Source of the DNA: Paenisporosarcina sp. HGH0030
Lineage (GTDB): Bacteria; Bacillota; Bacilli; Bacillales_A; Planococcaceae
Reading direction: 5' to 3'
NCBI RefSeq assembly: GCF_000411295.1
Contig: NZ_KE150421.1
Location: forward strand, 255,265-319,264
DNA length: 64,000 bases
Shown: piece after piece, positions 25,926 through 37,207 of the stretch
Position numbering within the stretch: the first letter of the stretch is position 1
Layout of the letters: each line of letters opens with the position of its first letter
Made by a program: the position numbers and the translations under genes
The notes under the pieces: generated by a model
Told to the model about the DNA's origin: nothing
Database searches by the model: none
Seen by the model: the letters and a program-made list of their open reading frames with translations, nothing else

Positions 25926-26774
25926 GTGGAACGAGGGCATTACGTTCAATTAAAGCCAAATGTGTGGAAATGGCAAATTGGACCCCATGCGTATTCATTA
26001 AAAAAATATGAATATGAATCAGATGCAAATAAGATTCGTTATATACATGAACAATTAACTAATGCGGGTGCGGATTTCATGGTTCCAATTGAGCCATATC
26101 CAGATGCATTCGTCATCCAGCAACCGTGGATTGAAAGTGGGAGAAAAGTTCAGTTCAATCAATTAGAAGATCGGAAAAAATCGCTTGAAGTGCTCCATAA
26201 ACTGCACGCAACGCGAAAGCAGGTTGCGTGGCAGAAGTCGGGTCTCTTTCACGAGATTGATTTGAATCGGAAATGGGCCCATCGTTTGGAAAAATGGCAA
26301 CAAGTTGAGCCCTTTCTTATTCAAAAACTCGGTTCTTCCAAAACCCAGAGAATTACGAAACTCGCCAACGATTCTTTAGCACAGCTCAAGCCGATCAAAC
26401 GTGATAACGTAACTCTACTGCACGGAGATGTCGTTCATCATAATTTTGTGCGTGATAATAAGAACCGTATGTATATCATTGACTTTGACTTGGCCTGCAT
26501 AGGACCTGCAGAGGTGGAACTTATTTTATGGGCTCACCGTGTCCTGCCGCATTTTGATTATGATTTACATGCACTTATAGAAGAACATCCATCTCTCATC
26601 AATGTAGATTGGAACTATTTATTATTTCCAAATGAATTGATGCGTGAGTGGTTGTATGCGACTACTTTGTCAGATCAACAATTGTTAGGTTTTTTGCCAA
26701 AGCTAAAGAAATTCACCAACCATGCGTTAAAAAGAATGCCGCAGCTATGGGAAGACTGTAGCCGCTTGACGTAA
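25926..26774 (+). CDS. Spore-coat kinase-like protein (APH/CotS fold)
   Basis: The 282 residues have a protein-kinase-like aminoglycoside phosphotransferase fold. The catalytic loop is LLHGDVVHHNFV and the metal motif IDFDLACIGPAEVEL. The N-lobe lacks a clear Gly loop. Families such as CotS, CotI and YsxE with this fold are spore-coat proteins, and the gene starts 3 bases after safA, so a coat role is likely. I used GTG 25926 as start; no clear ribosome site is visible, so translation may be coupled to safA. Confidence 0.78.
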   Translation: MERGHYVQLKPNVWKWQIGPHAYSLKKYEYESDANKIRYIHEQLTNAGADFMVPIEPYPDAFVIQQPWIESGRKVQFNQLEDRKKSLEVLHKLHATRKQVAWQKSGLFHEIDLNRKWAHRLEKWQQVEPFLIQKLGSSKTQRITKLANDSLAQLKPIKRDNVTLLHGDVVHHNFVRDNKNRMYIIDFDLACIGPAEVELILWAHRVLPHFDYDLHALIEEHPSLINVDWNYLLFPNELMREWLYATTLSDQQLLGFLPKLKKFTNHALKRMPQLWEDCSRLT

Positions 26775-26791
26775 GACAACTGCAAAAATAG

Positions 26792-26831
26792 AACAACACC
26801 CGTGATGACTGACATCACGGGTGTTGTTTGT
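26792..26831. terminator. Bidirectional terminator
   Basis: AACAACACCCGTGATG pairs with CATCACGGGTGTTGTT over a five-base loop. It lies between two convergent genes and can serve both. Confidence 0.9.
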
Positions 26832-26840
26832 TAATGACAA

Positions 26841-27014
26841 TTATTCTATTTCATTTTGTTGTTGTGCTTCTTCTACTTTTTTATTTTCTTCATGATTGCT
26901 GTGCTCCTGGTTATATTGCAATGCTTTGCGGTTCAGTTCATTCACTTCACCTTGTTCGTTTTGATGGTTTTGTTGATTATTCTGATGCGTAAAGGTATTA
27001 TTATTTTTTCCCAT
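26841..27014 (-). CDS. Tiny Asn/Gln/Glu-rich protein (57 residues)
   Basis: A highly polar peptide starting MGKNNNTFTHQNNQQNHQNE, with no hydrophobic segment. The ATG at 27014 is supported by a GGAGG at 27022-27026 on the minus strand, which is stronger evidence than the coding sequence itself; longer frames starting upstream ignore this site. Composition recalls small spore proteins of Bacillales, and it follows two spore-coat genes, but it does not carry the SASP germination-protease motif. I do not recognise the family. Confidence 0.7.
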   Translation of the reverse strand: MGKNNNTFTHQNNQQNHQNEQGEVNELNRKALQYNQEHSNHEENKKVEEAQQQNEIE

Positions 27015-27178
27015 AAGTAATGCCTCCAAGTTTAGTATTTTAAGATATTGAACATCTTTTCCCAACAATGTTCTAATTGAAACATTTTCAGTCGTAGATA
27101 AATTGCAACTTGCTAGAATACATGTTGTTCGAATCGGCGTTTATTCCTCGGTTTCTTCCTGCGAACATCCGTTTTATA

Positions 27179-27187
27179 TGCTATAAT
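27179..27187 (+). promoter_or_regulatory. Extended -10 promoter of ruvA
   Basis: TGC-TATAAT (-10 at 27182-27187) is an extended -10. It is 30 bases before the ruvA ATG. Confidence 0.5.
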
Positions 27188-27217
27188 CAGTACGTTGAAT
27201 GTGAGGAGAGACTTTAA

Positions 27218-27838
27218 ATGTACGATTACATAAAAGGCTTGGTTACACGTATTACACCGGAATATATGACACTGGAACGGCAATCAATAGGTTGGCAGAT
27301 TTACACGCCAAATCCTTACGCATTCCGAGTATCATCAGAACCGCAACAAATTTTCACCCACTTGCATGTCCGAGAAGATACCCAATTGCTTTTTGGTTTT
27401 GTATCGCTTGATCAACGCGAGTTGTTCCGTAAGCTGATTCAAGTATCAGGCATCGGTCCAAAAGGGGCCTTGGCTATTTTGGCTAGTGGACAACCCTCTC
27501 AGGTTGTGCAAGCGATTGAACGTGAAGACGAGTCATTTTTAGTGAAATTCCCGGGTGTCGGCAAAAAAACGGCACGTCAAATGATTCTTGATTTAAAAGG
27601 AAAGCTTGGCGATTTATCAATCGACTTCGAAATGCCAAGCGGGGAAGATGAACTTCAATTATTCCCGGAAACGTCAGGCAAACACGAAATAGAAGAAGCA
27701 TTCTTAGCCCTTGCGGCACTTGGTTACTCAGAACGTGAATTAACAAAAGTGCGTCCACAATTAGAGGCATTGCCCGAAGTACTTGATACGGAAGGCTATA
27801 TGAAAAAAGCATTACAGTTGTTGTTGAAACTCAGCTAA
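27218..27838 (+). CDS. ruvA: Holliday junction protein RuvA
   Basis: Binds Holliday junctions as a tetramer and loads RuvB. Of its 206 residues, the OB fold is at 1-62, two helix-hairpin-helix motifs follow (VSGIGPKGALAILA, FPGVGKKTARQMILDLKGK), and the RuvB-binding three-helix domain is C-terminal. It lies 18 bases before ruvB. Confidence 0.97.
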   Translation: MYDYIKGLVTRITPEYMTLERQSIGWQIYTPNPYAFRVSSEPQQIFTHLHVREDTQLLFGFVSLDQRELFRKLIQVSGIGPKGALAILASGQPSQVVQAIEREDESFLVKFPGVGKKTARQMILDLKGKLGDLSIDFEMPSGEDELQLFPETSGKHEIEEAFLALAALGYSERELTKVRPQLEALPEVLDTEGYMKKALQLLLKLS

Positions 27839-27856
27839 TGAAAGGAGGTCAACGTC

Positions 27857-28858
27857 ATGCAAGAACGTGTGATTTCAAGCGGCGTCTCAGAATTCGATGA
27901 ACGTTTTGAGCAATCGTTGCGTCCGCAGTATTTGTCTCAGTACATTGGACAAGATAAAGTAAAGAATAATTTAGACATTTTTGTGAAAGCAGCAAAAATG
28001 CGTGAAGAGAGCTTGGATCATGTACTTCTGTATGGACCTCCAGGGCTAGGAAAAACAACCTTAGCTGCCGTTATTGCAAACGAAATGAACGTCAATATCC
28101 GTATGACGAGTGGTCCTGCGATTGAAAGACCAGGAGATCTTGCGGCAATTGTTAGCTCACTGGAACCGGGTGACGTGTTGTTTATCGATGAAATCCATCG
28201 TCTGAATCGCTCAATTGAAGAAGTGTTATATCCCGCGATGGAGGACTTCTGTCTGGATATCGTCGTAGGAAAAGGACCATCAGCGAGGTCTGTCAGACTT
28301 GATTTGCCACCGTTTACTTTAATCGGTGCAACGACAAGAGCCGGTGCTTTATCGGCTCCCCTGCGAGATCGATTCGGCGTTCTGCTGAGACTTGATTACT
28401 ATGACAACCAGGCGTTGACTGAAATTGTATCCCGTAGCGCAACATTGTTTGATGCGGAAATCGACCATCCATCTGCAGGTGAAATCGCCAGCCGCTCACG
28501 AGGTACTCCTCGTATTGCAAACCGTTTATTGAAGCGTGTACGCGATTTTGCCCAAGTCAGAGGAAATGGTACGATTTCGATTGAAACTGCTCAGGAGGCA
28601 CTCGAACTGTTGCAAGTAGATGCACTTGGTCTTGACCATATTGACCACAAATTGATTTTGGGCATGATTGAACGTTTTCGTGGTGGCCCTGTTGGTCTCG
28701 ACACCATCGCTGCAAGTATCGGTGAAGAATCGACAACTATAGAAGATGTCTATGAACCGTACCTTTTGCAAATCGGCTTCTTACAACGTACCCCTCGAGG
28801 GCGTGTGGTAACGAAACTCGCGTATGACCATTTTAACCTCCCATATTTTGAGGAATAA
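27857..28858 (+). CDS. ruvB: Holliday junction helicase RuvB
   Basis: An AAA+ branch-migration motor of 333 residues. Walker [10 protein letters not shown], Walker [12 protein letters not shown], sensor 1 [10 protein letters not shown] and the arginine-finger region LRDRFG are intact. The winged helix is C-terminal. AAAGGAGG precedes the start. Confidence 0.98.
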   Translation: MQERVISSGVSEFDERFEQSLRPQYLSQYIGQDKVKNNLDIFVKAAKMREESLDHVLLYGPPGLGKTTLAAVIANEMNVNIRMTSGPAIERPGDLAAIVSSLEPGDVLFIDEIHRLNRSIEEVLYPAMEDFCLDIVVGKGPSARSVRLDLPPFTLIGATTRAGALSAPLRDRFGVLLRLDYYDNQALTEIVSRSATLFDAEIDHPSAGEIASRSRGTPRIANRLLKRVRDFAQVRGNGTISIETAQEALELLQVDALGLDHIDHKLILGMIERFRGGPVGLDTIAASIGEESTTIEDVYEPYLLQIGFLQRTPRGRVVTKLAYDHFNLPYFEE

Positions 28859-28878
28859 AGATTAAAGGAAGTATAATC

Positions 28879-31073
<2,195 letters not shown>

Positions 31074-31169
31074 TTCTTGTATACTTAATGTAAAGGTTGT
31101 TTAAAAAGTTTGTATTTCAATGCTTCTTTTTGGACATGCGCTTATATAGAGAAAGGGGGAAATAATATA

Positions 31170-31442
31170 ATGGATCAATTAATGGCCTTAGCGCCTATAA
31201 TTTTGATGTTCGTAGTGATGTGGTTTTTCATCATCCGTCCAGCACAAAAACGTCAAAAAACAACAGCTTCTATGCAATCTAGTTTAAAACGTGGGGATCG
31301 TATCGTAACAGTGGGTGGCCTTCACGCGTTGGTAGATGCAGTGGATGATGCAACTGTATTTGTTACAGTAGCAGACGGCACTCGTCTTCAGTTCGAACGT
31401 GCGGCTATCGCTCGCATCTTGGACGCTTCTCCAGCACTATAA
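31170..31442 (+). CDS. yajC: Preprotein translocase accessory subunit YajC
   Basis: A 90-residue single-span protein of the Sec holo-translocon. The membrane helix is at about 5-22, followed by FIIRPAQKRQK and the conserved LKRGDRIVTVGGLHA. ATG 31170 is chosen, with GAAAGGGGGA 9 bases upstream; the longer frame has no ribosome site. SecDF is encoded nearby at 34.2 kb. Confidence 0.95.
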   Translation: MDQLMALAPIILMFVVMWFFIIRPAQKRQKTTASMQSSLKRGDRIVTVGGLHALVDAVDDATVFVTVADGTRLQFERAAIARILDASPAL

Positions 31443-31456
31443 AATGTAAAAAATCA

Positions 31457-31492
31457 AAACCTGTTCTCCTTTAAAGGAAAACAGGTTTTTTT
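31457..31492 (+). terminator. Terminator after yajC
   Basis: AAAACCTGTT-CTCCTTT / AAAGGA-AAACAGGTTTT is followed by a T run. Confidence 0.88.
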
Positions 31493-31542
31493 GTATATTG
31501 CTTCGTTTTTTCTCTCATACTCAATAGAAAAAGGGGATGCGT

Positions 31543-32193
31543 ATGAGTGATTTATTCGTTGTAGCATGGAGAACCATTTTTCTCTACATGCTAATATTGT
31601 TTATTTTCAGAATCATGGGTAAGCGGGAAGTCGGCGAATTAAGCTTGATGGACTTAGTCATTTTCGTCATGATTGCAGATGTTGCTTCATTTGCAATCGA
31701 TAACCCGCGACGCAGTTTGTTTGAATCCATTCTGCCCATGATTCTTTTACTTTTGATTCAAATCGGAGCATCTTATTGGTCATTGAAAAGCAAGAAAATC
31801 CGTGATTTGATTGATGGAGATCCTTCGGTCATTATACGTAACGGCGAAATCATTGAATCAGAAATGCGCAAACACCGCTACAACTTGGATGACTTATTCC
31901 AGCAGCTTCGTGAACAGCAGATTGGATCGATTCAAGATGTGTCTTATGCATTTTTGGAGCCCTCTGGAAACTTATCTGTCTTCAAAAATGATGGCGATCA
32001 TCCAGTGTTGCCACTTATCGTCGATGGAGATATACAGGAAAACCATCTCGACCTGATCCAGCAGGATAAAGAATGGTTGCTCGATGAATTACAAAAAATC
32101 CATATTCATGATCCCAGAACCGTATTCTATTGTAGTTATGAACGGGAAAAATTATATGTGCAAATGAGAGAGCGATTTAAGTCTTCTTTATAA
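31543..32193 (+). CDS. DUF421/YetF-family membrane protein
   Basis: The 216 residues have three N-terminal membrane helices (with LFIFRIMGKREVGELSLMDL, the DUF421 hallmark) and a cytoplasmic alpha/beta domain with DGDPSVIIRNGEI. Function is unknown. B. subtilis yrbG is at the same site. The ATG at 31543 is preferred to 31537 because AAAAAGGGG is immediately adjacent to the latter. Its last 17 bases overlap the end of the convergent spoVB-like gene. Confidence 0.85.
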   Translation: MSDLFVVAWRTIFLYMLILFIFRIMGKREVGELSLMDLVIFVMIADVASFAIDNPRRSLFESILPMILLLLIQIGASYWSLKSKKIRDLIDGDPSVIIRNGEIIESEMRKHRYNLDDLFQQLREQQIGSIQDVSYAFLEPSGNLSVFKNDGDHPVLPLIVDGDIQENHLDLIQQDKEWLLDELQKIHIHDPRTVFYCSYEREKLYVQMRERFKSSL

Positions 32194-33682
32194 GCTTACG
32201 AAGGAGACGGACATCTGAGATCTGAAGCTGACCAAATACAAGCAATCCGAGGAATATCAATGCTGCCGTCACCATGCTATCAGCCAACCAAGGCATTTCA
32301 CCTAAAGGCCAGATGACTGGACGAAGAATCGTGACAATGATAAACAGCAGGTAGGGAAGTGCGAAAAACGTGAAGCCAATGCCGGCTTCTTTTTTTTGTC
32401 TGAGTGTTGCCATATGTAAGAATGACGTTAAACAAACACCGAAACCGATGGCTAAAATCGCACCTTTTTCTTCCACACCAGGTTGGGAAGCCAATACAAA
32501 CATGACAAATAATTTTCCTAGTCCACCGTAAATTGAATTCATCATAGCAGCTTTTGCTTCATGCATCGCTTGTAGGATGGCATGGAGCGGACTCTGGATG
32601 TAATAGAAAAAGAATACAGGTGCAAGTAGAGCCATGTACCCTTTTCCTTCTGTTACATGGAAGAGCACGCGGACGATGTGTTCACCGTGCAAGTAAAAAA
32701 TAGTTGCAGCAAAACATCCGGTAATGGCTGACACCCGCATGGCTAGTGATACACGCTCCTGTAGCATCGACCGGTTGGAGCGTGCTCTCGCGTCACTGAC
32801 AGCAGGGACCAACACAATGGACAAGGCGTATGGAATAAACGCAGGGAATAACAGCAACGGGATAAAGACTGCCGAGATCATACCGTATAAATTGGTTGCG
32901 GCCACCGCCCCGACTCCTGCGACTGAAAGTGCCTTAATAAAAACAATCGGTTCCAAAAACCATGTGAAAGATCCGAACAATCGACTGCCTGCAGAAGGCA
33001 ATGCTATCTGTAAAATAGGTGAAGAGGGATAATTAATTTTATTTTCTTTTATTGTTTTTACTCGCTTGTATTTCCACCACAAGTATAGGAACGAAACGAG
33101 TTCCGCAATCAGAGCCATTGTCATTGCTGCCGCCGCAGTTGATGCCGGACTTGATTGATTGACCACATATGGCAATAGCCATGTGACAAGTCCAATGCGG
33201 AAGAATTGCTCAATCAAAGACGACCAGGCAGTTTCCTCTACTTTGGCGAGTCCTTGGAAATAACCTTTGAGTACACCTGAAAAAGCGGCAATCGGAATCG
33301 TCAATAAGCCGATAATAAGAGTTTGGCTCATAGCTGCATTTTCCATCAAGTTCGTTGCAACAAATGGAACCGTAAAATATAAGAGTGGTCCGAAAAGAAT
33401 GATGGAAACCCAAGTTAATTTCCACACTTTGCGCATGAGTGCCTGTATCTCGGCATGTTTTTTCCCTGCATACAACTCAGCGGTAATTTTGGCAACAGCG
33501 ATTGGCAAACCGAGCTGGATTAACGATAAGAAAAAAATAAACGCTGGGTAAGCTGCTGAATATATACCAACTGCTTCCTCACCTGCGATTCGCACAAACT
33601 GAATGCGAAAAACAAAGCCAAACAATTTCGATAAAAAAACAGCGCCCATTAATACCATCGTTCCACGTAAAAATGTCGACAA
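32177..33682 (-). CDS. spoVB: SpoVB-type polysaccharide flippase (MATE/MVF superfamily)
   Basis: A polytopic transporter of 501 residues with about 14 membrane helices. The start TFLRGTMVLMGAVFLSKLFGF matches SpoVB, needed for spore cortex synthesis, probably as a lipid II or glycan-precursor flippase. Synteny with yajC/yrbG and secDF supports SpoVB over a generic MurJ-like paralogue. It is convergent with, and overlaps, the DUF421 gene. Confidence 0.88.
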   Translation of the reverse strand: MSTFLRGTMVLMGAVFLSKLFGFVFRIQFVRIAGEEAVGIYSAAYPAFIFFLSLIQLGLPIAVAKITAELYAGKKHAEIQALMRKVWKLTWVSIILFGPLLYFTVPFVATNLMENAAMSQTLIIGLLTIPIAAFSGVLKGYFQGLAKVEETAWSSLIEQFFRIGLVTWLLPYVVNQSSPASTAAAAMTMALIAELVSFLYLWWKYKRVKTIKENKINYPSSPILQIALPSAGSRLFGSFTWFLEPIVFIKALSVAGVGAVAATNLYGMISAVFIPLLLFPAFIPYALSIVLVPAVSDARARSNRSMLQERVSLAMRVSAITGCFAATIFYLHGEHIVRVLFHVTEGKGYMALLAPVFFFYYIQSPLHAILQAMHEAKAAMMNSIYGGLGKLFVMFVLASQPGVEEKGAILAIGFGVCLTSFLHMATLRQKKEAGIGFTFFALPYLLFIIVTILRPVIWPLGEMPWLADSMVTAALIFLGLLVFGQLQISDVRLLRKLIKKT

Positions 33683-33777
33683 TTATGCCACTTCCTTCTC
33701 AAGTCAAAGAAATTCGTATACAATATTCGTATGCGAAAATAACGATGCTTAAAACCGAAGAAGAGGGAAGTGTTTCA

Positions 33778-34128
33778 ATGAGTGTTAAGTATGAAGAATT
33801 ATTTGAACTTGTGCGACCCGCATTGGAAAGTAAAGTTGCCGAATTTCGGGTGTATAATTACAACTCTGTCACGGAAGTGGATGTCTGGAATTATTGTATT
33901 AATAAAAAATGGCGAAAACGTGACATTCAAGAAATGCGAGTATCTGAATTGGTAAATGATATATTGGAAACTTCGCCCGCACAGTACATGACACATACTC
34001 AAATTGAAGACTTCAGAACTTCAAATTGGTTCTCGGAACTCAATCAAGGAGATCTTCAGGAACTATTGAAACCGAATGTTAAAGCATCAAAGTCGAGCAT
34101 TGTTATAGCTAAATCGTCAGAATTTTAA
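33778..34128 (+). CDS. comN: Post-transcriptional regulator ComN
   Basis: The 116 residues resemble B. subtilis ComN, which controls comE mRNA. Recognisable parts are VTEVDVWNYCINKKWRKRDI, VSELVNDILE, YMTHTQIEDFR and WFSELNQGDLQELL. ATG 33778 has AAGAGGGAAG upstream; in-frame upstream codons lack a ribosome site. A type IV prepilin peptidase gene elsewhere in the window fits a competence-capable host. Confidence 0.82.
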   Translation: MSVKYEELFELVRPALESKVAEFRVYNYNSVTEVDVWNYCINKKWRKRDIQEMRVSELVNDILETSPAQYMTHTQIEDFRTSNWFSELNQGDLQELLKPNVKASKSSIVIAKSSEF

Positions 34129-34236
34129 GGACATTTGACACGTGGCGTAACGTGTTTCATAATAATCATGTTGCGCTTTTTTTCGAGAGTGGTGATTTTA
34201 GATCGCCATTTGACAAGTTGAGGAGGAAGTTTACAT

Positions 34237-36519
34237 ATGAAAACCAGAGGCCGAATAATCGCATTTTTATTACTCATCGTAGTATTTGCGGCTTCCATCA
34301 GTACAACCGCTCAATCGGTTGTCAGCAATATTAAACTAGGATTAGATTTACAGGGTGGTTTTGAAGTTCTCTATCAAGTTAAACCATTGGAGAACGAGAA
34401 AGACCAGAAAATCACTGAAGAAGTGCTTGCTGATACCGCGGAAGCTCTGTTAAACCGTATAAATGTTTTAGGAGTCAGTGAGCCGGTCATTCAAGTTGAA
34501 GGCGAAGATCGTATTCGTGTACAACTTGCGGGGGTTGAAGATCAAGAATCCGCTCGTGAATTGTTATCGACACAGGCGAATTTAACTTTCCGTGATGTTG
34601 AAGACAATTTAATGTTGGACGGTTCTGATTTAAAAGAAGGTGGAGCAAAAGCGACATTTGATGATAAAAATCGTCCGATGGTCACACTGGAACTAAAAGA
34701 TCCTACTAAATTTGCAGAAGTGACTCAAGAAATCAGTCAAAAACCAGTTGGTCAAAACTTATTGGTAATCTGGTTGGACTTTGAAGAAGGAAAGGATTCT
34801 TTCGCTAAAGAAATGTCGAAAGAAAATCCTAAATTTGTTTCAAGTCCTACTGTGAGTGAACGAATCAATTCAAATAATGTTCAAATCAGTGGTTCATTTA
34901 CAGTTGAAGAGACAAAAAGTTTAGCAGGCGTATTAAATGCAGGTGCATTGCCGGTTAAATTGGTAGAAAAATATTCAACTTCAGTTGGAGCCCAGTTCGG
35001 TGAAAAAGCCCTGACATCTACGATTTTTGCTGGAGTAGTAGGGACTATATTAGTTGCTTTATTTATGCTTCTTTATTACCGTCTTCCAGGTTTGGTTGCA
35101 GTAATAACATTAGCGGTGTTTGTTTATTTAAATTTATTGGTCTTTGAACTGATCAATGGAGTTTTAACCTTGCCAGGTATCGCAGCGATTATTCTGGGAA
35201 TCGGTATAGCAGTAGATGCAAACATCATCACAGCTGAACGAATAAAAGAAGAAATACGTATTGGTAGGTCTATTAATGCAGCATTTAAAAACGGTGCAAA
35301 AGATTCGTTTTCTGCTATTTTTGACTCCCATATCACTTCTTTATTAGCCTCTGCCGTATTGTTCTATTTTGGGACAAGTTCTGTTAAAGGCTTTGCGATT
35401 ACATTGATCATCAGTATTTTAGTTAGTTTCATTACCGCTGTATGGGGATCACGAATACTTTTAGGCTTACTTGTAAATAGTGGATTCTTCGATGGCAAGC
35501 CTTGGTTATTTGGGGTCAAAAAATCAACGATTCATCATGCTGATGAAAATTATAGTGCTTTGGATTTGCCAACAAAATTTGATCGATTTGATTTTGTTAA
35601 ATCACGTAAAAAATTCTTTACGGCGTCCCTTGCTTTCCTTGCAATTGGGATGATATTACTTGGGATTTTCCGCTTGAACTTAGGTATTGATTTCTCAAGT
35701 GGTACACGAGTTGAAATCCTATCTGAAGATTCTTTGACAAAAGAGGAATTAATCACTTATTTGGAGTCGATTGATCATCCTTCTGAAGATATTGTCATTT
35801 CAGGTGATAAAAAAGAAATTGGCGTTATTCGATATAATGAAGATTTCTCCCAGAAAGAAATCAATAAATTGAAAGCGACAATCAGTGATGAATATGGTGC
35901 TGAACCAAACATCAGCACGGTATCTCCGACTGTCGGAAAAGAACTTGCAAAAAATGCAGTTAAAGCCTTAATTTTCGCTTCTATTGGGATTATCATTTAC
36001 ACAGCATTCCGATTTGAATGGAAAATGGGGATATCAGCAATATTAACTCTTTTATACGATGCATTCTTCATGGTAGCGGTATTCAGTATTTTCCGCTTGG
36101 AAGTGGATGTTACCTTTATTGCGGCAATCTTAACGATTGTAGGTTACTCGATTAATGATACAATCGTTACATTTGACCGTATTCGTGAAAACATGAAACG
36201 CTCGAAGAAAATCGAGACAGAAGAAGAACTTGCAACGATTGTTAACAAGTCACTTCGCCAGACACTTGGACGATCCGTTAACACGGTTTTAACGGTTGTC
36301 ATGGTTGTAGTCGCATTATTGCTATTCGGTGCAGAATCCATTCGTAATTTCTCACTGGCTTTATTAATCGGTTTAATTTCCGGTACGTATTCTTCAATCT
36401 TCATCGCTGCACAGCTTTGGTTCGTGTTCAAAAAACGCGAATTGAAAAAACGTGGAACAATTGATGTTGAAGAAGATGAGAACAAGAAAAAATGGGGTTC
36501 TGACGAGCCTGTCGTATAA
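34237..36519 (+). CDS. secDF: SecDF protein-export fusion
   Basis: A proton-driven accessory of the Sec translocon with SecD and SecF fused in one 760-residue chain. The D motifs are GLDLQGGFEVLY (SecD), IGIAVDANIITAERIKEEI, GIDFSSGTRVEI (SecF start, about residue 485) and TIVGYSINDTIVTFDRIREN. Twelve membrane helices are predicted. AGGAGGAAG precedes the ATG. Confidence 0.97.
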   Translation: MKTRGRIIAFLLLIVVFAASISTTAQSVVSNIKLGLDLQGGFEVLYQVKPLENEKDQKITEEVLADTAEALLNRINVLGVSEPVIQVEGEDRIRVQLAGVEDQESARELLSTQANLTFRDVEDNLMLDGSDLKEGGAKATFDDKNRPMVTLELKDPTKFAEVTQEISQKPVGQNLLVIWLDFEEGKDSFAKEMSKENPKFVSSPTVSERINSNNVQISGSFTVEETKSLAGVLNAGALPVKLVEKYSTSVGAQFGEKALTSTIFAGVVGTILVALFMLLYYRLPGLVAVITLAVFVYLNLLVFELINGVLTLPGIAAIILGIGIAVDANIITAERIKEEIRIGRSINAAFKNGAKDSFSAIFDSHITSLLASAVLFYFGTSSVKGFAITLIISILVSFITAVWGSRILLGLLVNSGFFDGKPWLFGVKKSTIHHADENYSALDLPTKFDRFDFVKSRKKFFTASLAFLAIGMILLGIFRLNLGIDFSSGTRVEILSEDSLTKEELITYLESIDHPSEDIVISGDKKEIGVIRYNEDFSQKEINKLKATISDEYGAEPNISTVSPTVGKELAKNAVKALIFASIGIIIYTAFRFEWKMGISAILTLLYDAFFMVAVFSIFRLEVDVTFIAAILTIVGYSINDTIVTFDRIRENMKRSKKIETEEELATIVNKSLRQTLGRSVNTVLTVVMVVVALLLFGAESIRNFSLALLIGLISGTYSSIFIAAQLWFVFKKRELKKRGTIDVEEDENKKKWGSDEPVV

Positions 36520-36544
36520 CAAGCACGTAAAGTTTATAAATAAT

Positions 36545-36587
36545 GAGGAACAGGGTATAGATAACTATGCTCTGTTCCTTTTTTTTG
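36545..36587 (+). terminator. Terminator after secDF
   Basis: AGGAACAGGGTATAG pairs with CTATGCTCTGTTCCT and is followed by eight T. Confidence 0.92.
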
Positions 36588-36633
36588 TGTATTATGGAAC
36601 AACCAATATTTTGAATACTGAGGAGGGAACTGG

Positions 36634-37056
36634 ATGAAATTTCAATGGTCTTTATTATTTGCACTTATTTTTGCAGTGGTTGTTGCCATTTTTGCAGTCG
36701 TCAATGTGGATACGGTACCGGTCAATTACGTCTTCGGCACCGCCCAATGGCCACTCATTTTAGTTATTTTAGGGTCAGCCTTATTAGGAGCACTTGTGAG
36801 TGGATCTGTCGCCATTTACCGTTCATTCGTATTTCAGCGTCGAGTGAAGCAGCTGGAGAAAGATAATACAGTAAAAGAATCACTGATTGCGGCACAGCAA
36901 AATGAAATCTCGGCTTTAAACAAAAATTTACCTGTTCGTTACCAGGATGCACATTTGGCTAATGAAGATACCAATAGCGAAACTAAAGTACACCCACCGA
37001 TTAGCGAACGCGATATTAAAAATGCTACAAAAGCAGATGTACGTTCTACTAGTTAA
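36634..37056 (+). CDS. LapA/DUF1049-domain membrane protein
   Basis: The 140 residues have two membrane helices (about 5-25 and 38-62) separated by a short loop with VNYVFGTAQWPL, then a coiled coil and a polar tail. LapA-like proteins assist lipopolysaccharide assembly in Gram-negatives; the role in Gram-positives is unknown. It corresponds in position to B. subtilis yrvD, between secDF and recJ. Confidence 0.85.
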   Translation: MKFQWSLLFALIFAVVVAIFAVVNVDTVPVNYVFGTAQWPLILVILGSALLGALVSGSVAIYRSFVFQRRVKQLEKDNTVKESLIAAQQNEISALNKNLPVRYQDAHLANEDTNSETKVHPPISERDIKNATKADVRSTS

Positions 37057-37064
37057 GTTGAATG

Positions 37065-37090
37065 AAGCGCTCATTATGAGTGCTTTTTTT
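37065..37090 (+). terminator. Terminator after the LapA-domain gene
   Basis: AAGC-G-CTCA / TGAG-T-GCTT with a short loop is followed by seven T. Confidence 0.8.
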
Positions 37091-37207
37091 GTTGTTGCCA
37101 ACTAGTTAGAGGTTTAGTTGGAACATCATATTTAAACGTAAGATAGTTGAAGAATTACAGAGCTGACGAGATACGTTATAATGGTATTTATGAGGAAGTG
37201 ACTAAAG

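Noticed and set aside
24864-25949. Long minus-strand frames opposite safA (His/Trp/Leu-rich and Val/Ala-rich)
   Set aside because: They mirror the MPQP and MMPQ repeats and have no start signals.
34138-34157. Terminator after comN (ACACG / CGTGT)
   Set aside because: The stem is only five base pairs and no T run follows directly.
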